Positions 59,320 through 64,000 of a stretch of DNA of 64,000 nt are shown here, piece after piece. Position numbers and translations under genes: made by a program. The notes beneath the pieces are model-generated. The model saw nothing but the letters and a program-made list of their open reading frames with translations. It made no database searches and was not told where the DNA came from. The DNA comes from Cannabis sativa (lineage: Eukaryota; Streptophyta; Magnoliopsida; Rosales; Cannabaceae): positions 63,756,600-63,820,599 of the forward strand of contig NC_083602.1 in NCBI RefSeq assembly GCF_029168945.1, given 5' to 3'. Numbering within the stretch: position 1 is the first letter of the stretch; each line of letters opens with the position of its first letter.

Positions 59320-59560
59320 AAATCGCAACTTTTTGGGAAACTGCCACAAAGGCTGCCCAAAGAGGGCCGCAACCGTAGCCCGGTGAGGGCTGCTAGCAGC
59401 CCATACGCGCGCGGACAAGGGCACCCAGCAGGGTGCATGTGCGGCAAACGTGGGCGCTGGCAGGGTGCACACGGGCGAGGCTCACGGGCGGATGCAGGGT
59501 GCACTCGGACGTGTCACGCGCGCGCGATTGAGCACCATGCATACCCGAAATCCCAATTTT
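59320..59560 (-). other. GC-rich leader island, internal region 2
   Basis: It matches the island at 51310-51545, including GGGCTGCTAGCAGCCC at 59387-59402. The sequence just left of the palindrome differs (AGAGGGCCGCAACCGTAGCC, against AGTAGGCTGCAACTGCAGCC), the most divergent short patch in the shared segment. Confidence 0.6.
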
Positions 59561-59810
59561 CCGAAATTCATAACTTTCTCAATTTTTATCGGAATCGAGT
59601 TCCGTAAAAAACAAAATTGCTTAATTTTTCACAAGGAATACAAATAAAATATTTTCAAAAATTGAAAAAAATATTTTTCATGGAAAACGAAACTGTACAA
59701 CATCAACATTCATCAAACAACACATAAACCAACATGAAGCCATCCAAATCAACACAGAAACATGCAATCATCGTTTTAATTCATATTACATGAAAGTAAA
59801 TCATTACCAT

Positions 59811-59823
59811 GGCTCTGGTGCCA
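59811..59823 (-). promoter_or_regulatory. Primer-binding site, internal region 2
   Basis: TGGCACCAGAGCC on the minus strand, two bases inside LTR 3, identical to the site beside LTR 2. Confidence 0.75.
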
Positions 59824-59825
59824 GT

Positions 59826-61687
59826 TGTTGGAAATTATTTTACCAGGATCTAGATTTACTAACAAGTATGTTGGATTAACAACCTAATATGAATTCTAAA
59901 ACAATGAAAATAAACACATATAAAGTTAGAAAACCTTACAGTGGGTGCAACGGAATAATATGACTCCTTCCGTTCAGATCTCTAGCCCTTGATTCCTTTC
60001 TGTAGCAGAGCATCACCAAGATCTGAACCTGGATCTTCTTTTCTCCTTCTTTGATGCAGAATTTCCATAGTCTTCCATACTATGATTGAGATACCACTTG
60101 ATGTGTGTGGGCACTACTCATTACTCAAGGATTTTCGAAAAATACAAAGAAGAAAAGAGAGAGAGAAGGTGGCGTGTGAGGCTTTTCTGAGAGAAACAAA
60201 GTGATCAAAGATGTGTGTCTTAGTTTCCTCAAGCCAACACTTTCTATTTATAGAAAACCCTCTAGGTTTAGGTTAGAATTGCATGGCATTAAAATAATAG
60301 AAACTACAAATGGAATTTCCTATGCAAGGGCCGGCCATACAAAGGGTATTGGGCCTCACTTTGCAACTTTCCCATTTTGTTATTTTCCATTCCCATTTTC
60401 TCAAAAATGCCAATTTTCCAATTTAACCTTTTTAAATGCCAATTCTAATTATTTAATAACTTGGAAATAATTATCAAATAATATTGCCATTTAATATGTT
60501 TATTAATTTAGACATATAAAATATCTTAATTAATAAATGAACCTAAAATCTCTTTTCTTTACAATTTCGCCCTTGCTTAGTGAAAATTCATAAAGTAGAC
60601 ATAGTCTAACTTTTAGAATTTTAATTGATTAATTAAAATCAATTAACTGAGTCTTACAAGCAGTATGGCCTCAACTAGTATGGGGACCATGGGTCTATAT
60701 AACCGAGCTTCCAATAAGTCGAACCGAATTTACCAAGTAAATTCCCTAACTTATTAATTCCTCATTGAATCCACACTTAGAACTTGGAATTGCACTCTCA
60801 GTCATATAGAAACGCTCTATATGTTCCACGATATAGACACGTCATTAGTTATCCATTGTTATAACCCTAATGTGATCAATGATCCTCTATATAGATGATT
60901 TACACTGTACAGGATTAAATTACCGTAACACCCTACAATGTATTTTATCCTTAAAACACTTAACCACAATATAAATGATATTTCACCTAAGTGAAATGAG
61001 ATCTCCACCATTTATCTTCGTTTGGTTAAGCTCGAAGGAAATCATCCTTTACTTCTATTTGCCAAATAGAAGCTATAGATTCCATATTTATGTTAGCGCT
61101 CCCCCACTCAATTGTATTACCGTGTTCCCAAAATGTACGTATTACCCTGATATAAAACTGGGCTTAACTAACAAATCAAAGAACACGAGTAACACTCTTG
61201 AAATTGAGCCTAACCATATCAGGATTTCGATCATGTGATCTAGGATCAACAGTTGATATTGAATTGAATAGATATTACGGTAAGTTTCAAAATCTAATTC
61301 AAAGTTCAATATCGGTCCATTCCAATGCATACTCCATGCATCCGATACTGGTAAACTTTGCCAATGTCCTGGAAAGGACATAACACTTTTCCAAGGTGTA
61401 AGAATACCTATCGCTGATTATACCATGTCAGTCTAAATCCAGTGTTCTGACAAATCAAGGAATCAACTTTTGAACATATAATAAAGATTATATTCCACTG
61501 TGCTGACAACACTATAATCTTTAACAAACTCATATGTTCTGGACTTAAAAAGAATTCATACATTATATACATATAATCATGAAATAAATCATGTGAACCA
61601 TGCAACATAAAATGTTATTTCTAATCTTTATTAATAAGTAAATCTGATTATATGAAATGAGTTTTATTTAGGGCATAAAACCCAACA
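59826..61687 (-). repeat. Composite element LTR 3
   Basis: 1862 bp, nearly identical to LTR 2 (a handful of differences by eye, for example GGTGCAACGG against GGTGCAGCGG). Its right edge joins LINE 4 ORF1 at 61688. Confidence 0.9.
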
Positions 61688-61721
61688 GCCTTTTCAATAC
61701 CCCGACCCTCCTGCTATCACT

Positions 61722-62310
61722 ATGGTGGATTTACACCCGGTTAATCTCAACTTACCTCCTGGAAACCTCTCAAGCCATTCTATTACCTTCCCGTCTTTTC
61801 TAAATCCCAATGCTAATTTCTCTGGCCCATTCACTTCCCCCCATTCCACCACTGTTGTGATGATGCCCACCCCTCTCAACCCTAATACTTCAAATATTTC
61901 CCCCCTTTCCATAGACCTAATTTTGATATTTCTTTGCACCCATCTGCCTTTACCTCCTATTCTACTGACTCCTTAATTATTGCTGATAGTCCTGTTTGCC
62001 AGATGGAAATTTTTCCTCTGCCCCTGCTCTCTCTGCGGCTGGTTTTGGTAGTACCATCCAAGCTGGTGATTCTTCTATGGGAACTAGCCCTGCTACTGGT
62101 CAGCTTGATTTTACAGTTCGTGGAAAAGGTCCGGCATCGGCCTCTAGAGTTAAGCGGCCTTCTTTTCAACCCCAACAGGTTGTGGTTGGTGGTTTTGTGA
62201 GGTCCCAACTCAAGCGTGCTCGTTTTGGTGACTGGGAAGCTGAATTTTCCCTTAAAGCTATTGATTTAGAACAGGCGGGCGATGTTATGCACACCCACCC
62301 AAAAAAATGA
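61722..62310 (+). pseudogene. LINE 4 ORF1 C-terminal part, frameshifted
   Basis: Two open blocks in different frames (61722-61976 and 61996-62310) encode a Pro/Ser/Asn-rich segment and then a basic tail (GKGPASASRVKRPSFQP, QLKRARFGDWEAE). A low-complexity C-terminus after the zinc knuckle is usual for plant LINE ORF1. No knuckle is seen here because the upstream half is missing. The last block ends at 62310 and overlaps the ORF2 start by 4 nt (ATGA, 62307-62310). Confidence 0.6.
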
Positions 62311-64000
62311 GTATCTTGAGTTGAAATGCACGTGGATTAGGGAGTACACATGCATTCAGGAGGCTCTCCCTTTTGGTTAAGGAGCATTGCCCTAATGATT
62401 TTTTTTTGATGGAAACCCGTTTGCCTATGCAGGTTATTGATAGAGTTAGAGTTTCTTTGGGTTTTGATAATGGTGTTGAAGTGCCCAGGAAATATTTTGG
62501 TGGGGGGCTTTTTCTTTTGTGGAAAGCTACTCTCTATGTAAATATTTTATCGTTTTCTTGTAATCATATACACTGTAATATCAACTTTAAAGATAATGAT
62601 ATGTTTCATTTTACTGGTTTTTATGGCTCCCCTTCTTCCTCTCAGCGTGTTGTTAATTGGAACCTTTTTGAAAAAATATTTTATAATGCTCCTAACCTCC
62701 CTTGGTTTACTATGGGATATTTTAATAGTTTTCTTTCTTTTGATGACAAAATTGGTAGTAACTATTATAATCATAAAGATGTGGATCAATTTGCTCATTT
62801 TTGGGATAAATTTTGCCTTTCTCCTCTCTCTTGTGTGGGAGATAAGTACACTTGGCGAAATAGCTCGATATGTGAACGTCTTGACTGGGCAATTGGTTCT
62901 AAAACTTGGAGTAACCTTTTCCCCGATGCGGCTTTACATCATTTGCCTTTTTATGGTTCTGACCATAGAGCCCTTAAGGCTATCCTTCACCCTAACAACT
63001 CAATTAGCTATCCTTTTGTTAAAAAACGATTTCAGTTTGAAAATATTTGGTTAGAGAATCCAAATTTTTATACCACTGTTCAGAACTCTTGGCACCATTC
63101 ATCTAATCAGTGTATTGATAGGAGTGCTCTTAATCGATTTCTTTACTATCAAAGGTCTTGTCTTTCTTCTCATAAAACTTGGAATAAATCTGCTAAGCAA
63201 ATATTTCAAACTCAAATCCTTGATCTTCAAAAGGAGATTGCTAGGCTTCAGACTTCTACTTCTGATAGCAGAGAGTCCTTTCTTTGTAATAAACACCTTT
63301 AATCCTAGCTTGATGCTCTATTTACAAAGAAGAAATCTATTGGAGGCAACGGGCTAGGGTTCATTGGCTCAGAGCTGGTGACAAAAACACTAAGTTTTTT
63401 TATCGGTTTGCGTCTCAAAGGAAAAAGACACACTATTAAGTATTTGAAGGATGATTTTGGTAATAGTGTTAATGATCCTGAGGCAATGGGTGACCTTATG
63501 TTTTCCCTTTTTCTCTTATCTGTTTCAATCTGAGGGTTGTGATGCTGAGGCTACTAGTCGAATTTTAGACTGTTTAGGACCGTCCTTGGAGGATCCTGAG
63601 ATTGATTTCCTTGCTCAACCCTTCACGACTCAGGAAGTGAAAAAAGCCATTTTTGATCTGTCTGGGGATAGAAGCACCAGCCCTTGATGGTCTTAATGCT
63701 TATTTTTACCAAAAAAATTGGGCTACTCTTGGTCATGATTTTGTTCATGCTGTTTTGGAATGCTTGAATAATGGTGCTGATTTCTCGGATATTCATACTA
63801 CTTTAATTGCTCTCATTCCTAAGAAATAACATGCTAACTCTCTTAAGGACTTTAGGCCCATTAGTCTTGGTACTACTTTGTATAAAGTTATTTCTAAGGT
63901 TTTAGCTAATCGACTTAAAACTGTACTTGATAAAATTATCTCTCCTTTTCAAAGTACTTTTGTTTGTGGTAGAATCATTTTTGATAATATTTTAATTTCT
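62307..64000 (+). pseudogene. LINE 4 ORF2: endonuclease and RT N-terminus, with stops
   Basis: The ATG at 62307 begins MSILS, then a TGA where Trp is expected in the SWNARG motif. The endonuclease continues to 63302 with MVKEHCPNDFFLMETRLP, LPWFTMGYFNSFLSF (GDFN altered to GYFN) and FYGSDHRALKAIL. After a stop the RT lead-in follows in changing frames: WRQRARVHWLRAGDKNTKFF (from about 63340), then EVKKAIFDLSGD (63630-63670), ALDGLNAYFYQKNWATLG, TTLIALIPKK with a stop, and KDFRPISLGTTLYKVISKVL, reaching FVCGRIIFDNILIS at the window end. Stops, two or more frameshifts and the altered catalytic Asp make it inactive. Confidence 0.8.

Larger units (their letters stand above)
43250..61687 (-). mobile_element. 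Composite copia retroelement: LTR-internal-LTR-internal-LTR
   Basis: Three LTRs (43250-45141, 51814-53675, 59826-61687) separate two internal regions (45142-51813, 53676-59825). The primer site at the right end and polypurine tract at the left end of each internal region set a minus orientation. From about 49790 to 53675 the sequence matches 57802-61687 at a constant offset of 8012 bp with very few differences. The part left of 49790 aligns with 53676-57800 only with many indels. The outer 5-bp flanks (TTACC at 43245-43249, GCCTT at 61688-61692) do not match and lie in different LINEs, so this is not a single simple insertion. Only degraded pol remains. Confidence 0.85.
61688..64000 (+). mobile_element. 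LINE 4: L1-type element (+), cut by an LTR junction on the left and by the window end on the right
   Basis: Plus-strand order is the end of ORF1 (61722-62310), endonuclease from 62307, then reverse transcriptase reaching the window edge. ORF1's N-terminal half is missing at the junction with LTR 3. It is clearly a different family member from LINE 3, with low similarity in the endonuclease. Confidence 0.75.

Overview
This window looks like repeat-dense nuclear DNA of a flowering plant, most likely a eudicot. The evidence is: plant LTR retrotransposons (Sirevirus and other Ty1/copia types) with initiator-Met-tRNA primer sites; plant L1-type LINEs with DUF4283-like ORF1, endonuclease, reverse transcriptase and zf-RVT; Mutator-like, CACTA-like and Helitron-like DNA elements; a plant tRNA-Asp; and a fragment of a plant 4-coumarate-CoA-ligase-like gene. 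I cannot name the species. No intact host protein-coding gene is visible. The only gene that looks whole is one tRNA, and nearly every coding region belongs to a decayed transposable element.

Layout. 1-3273: 3' part of a Sirevirus-like element (env-like extra ORF, repeated polypurine tracts, 1.48 kb LTR), which appears to have inserted into a Mutator-like element at 3274-7758. That element carries a Ulp1-like protease gene (+), a core-deleted transposase (-) and nine copies of a ~132 bp tandem repeat. 8471-9650: probable Helitron carrying a 4CL-like first-exon fragment. 10261-16960: LINE 1 (-). 17842-23012: decayed Copia element (+). 23355-23426: tRNA-Asp(GTC). 23709-27625: foldback element, Mutator-like element with a GGCCCGATGG minisatellite, CACTA-type MITE and other AT-rich repeats. 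27626-30715: 5'-truncated LINE 2 (-). 31346-32250: diverged tandem duplication. 33318-35644: MITE with a 10-bp target duplication. 36185-36875: long foldback. 37537-43249: LINE 3 (-). 43250-61687: composite retroelement LTR-internal-LTR-internal-LTR (-). 61688-64000: LINE 4 (+), running off the window.

The unifying feature is one copia-type LTR family of about 1.82-1.90 kb. It occurs seven times: four solo LTRs (10550, 18396, 28256, 33557) and three LTRs in the composite. Each solo LTR has a perfect 5-bp target duplication (AGGAC, CTTAA, GAAAC, GTTTG) and sits inside another element: LINE 1, the Copia gag, LINE 2 and a MITE. The composite has three LTRs and two degenerate pol regions. Its outer flanks do not match and lie in two LINEs of opposite orientation, so it is probably a product of ectopic recombination.

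Nothing here is a clear new biochemical system. The best leads are the recombinant composite element, its GC-rich leader and its set of hairpins with an identical ATTAG loop, the gene fragment in the Helitron-like element, and the minisatellite-bearing Mutator-like elements. All coordinates were read by eye; boundaries of old elements are approximate.
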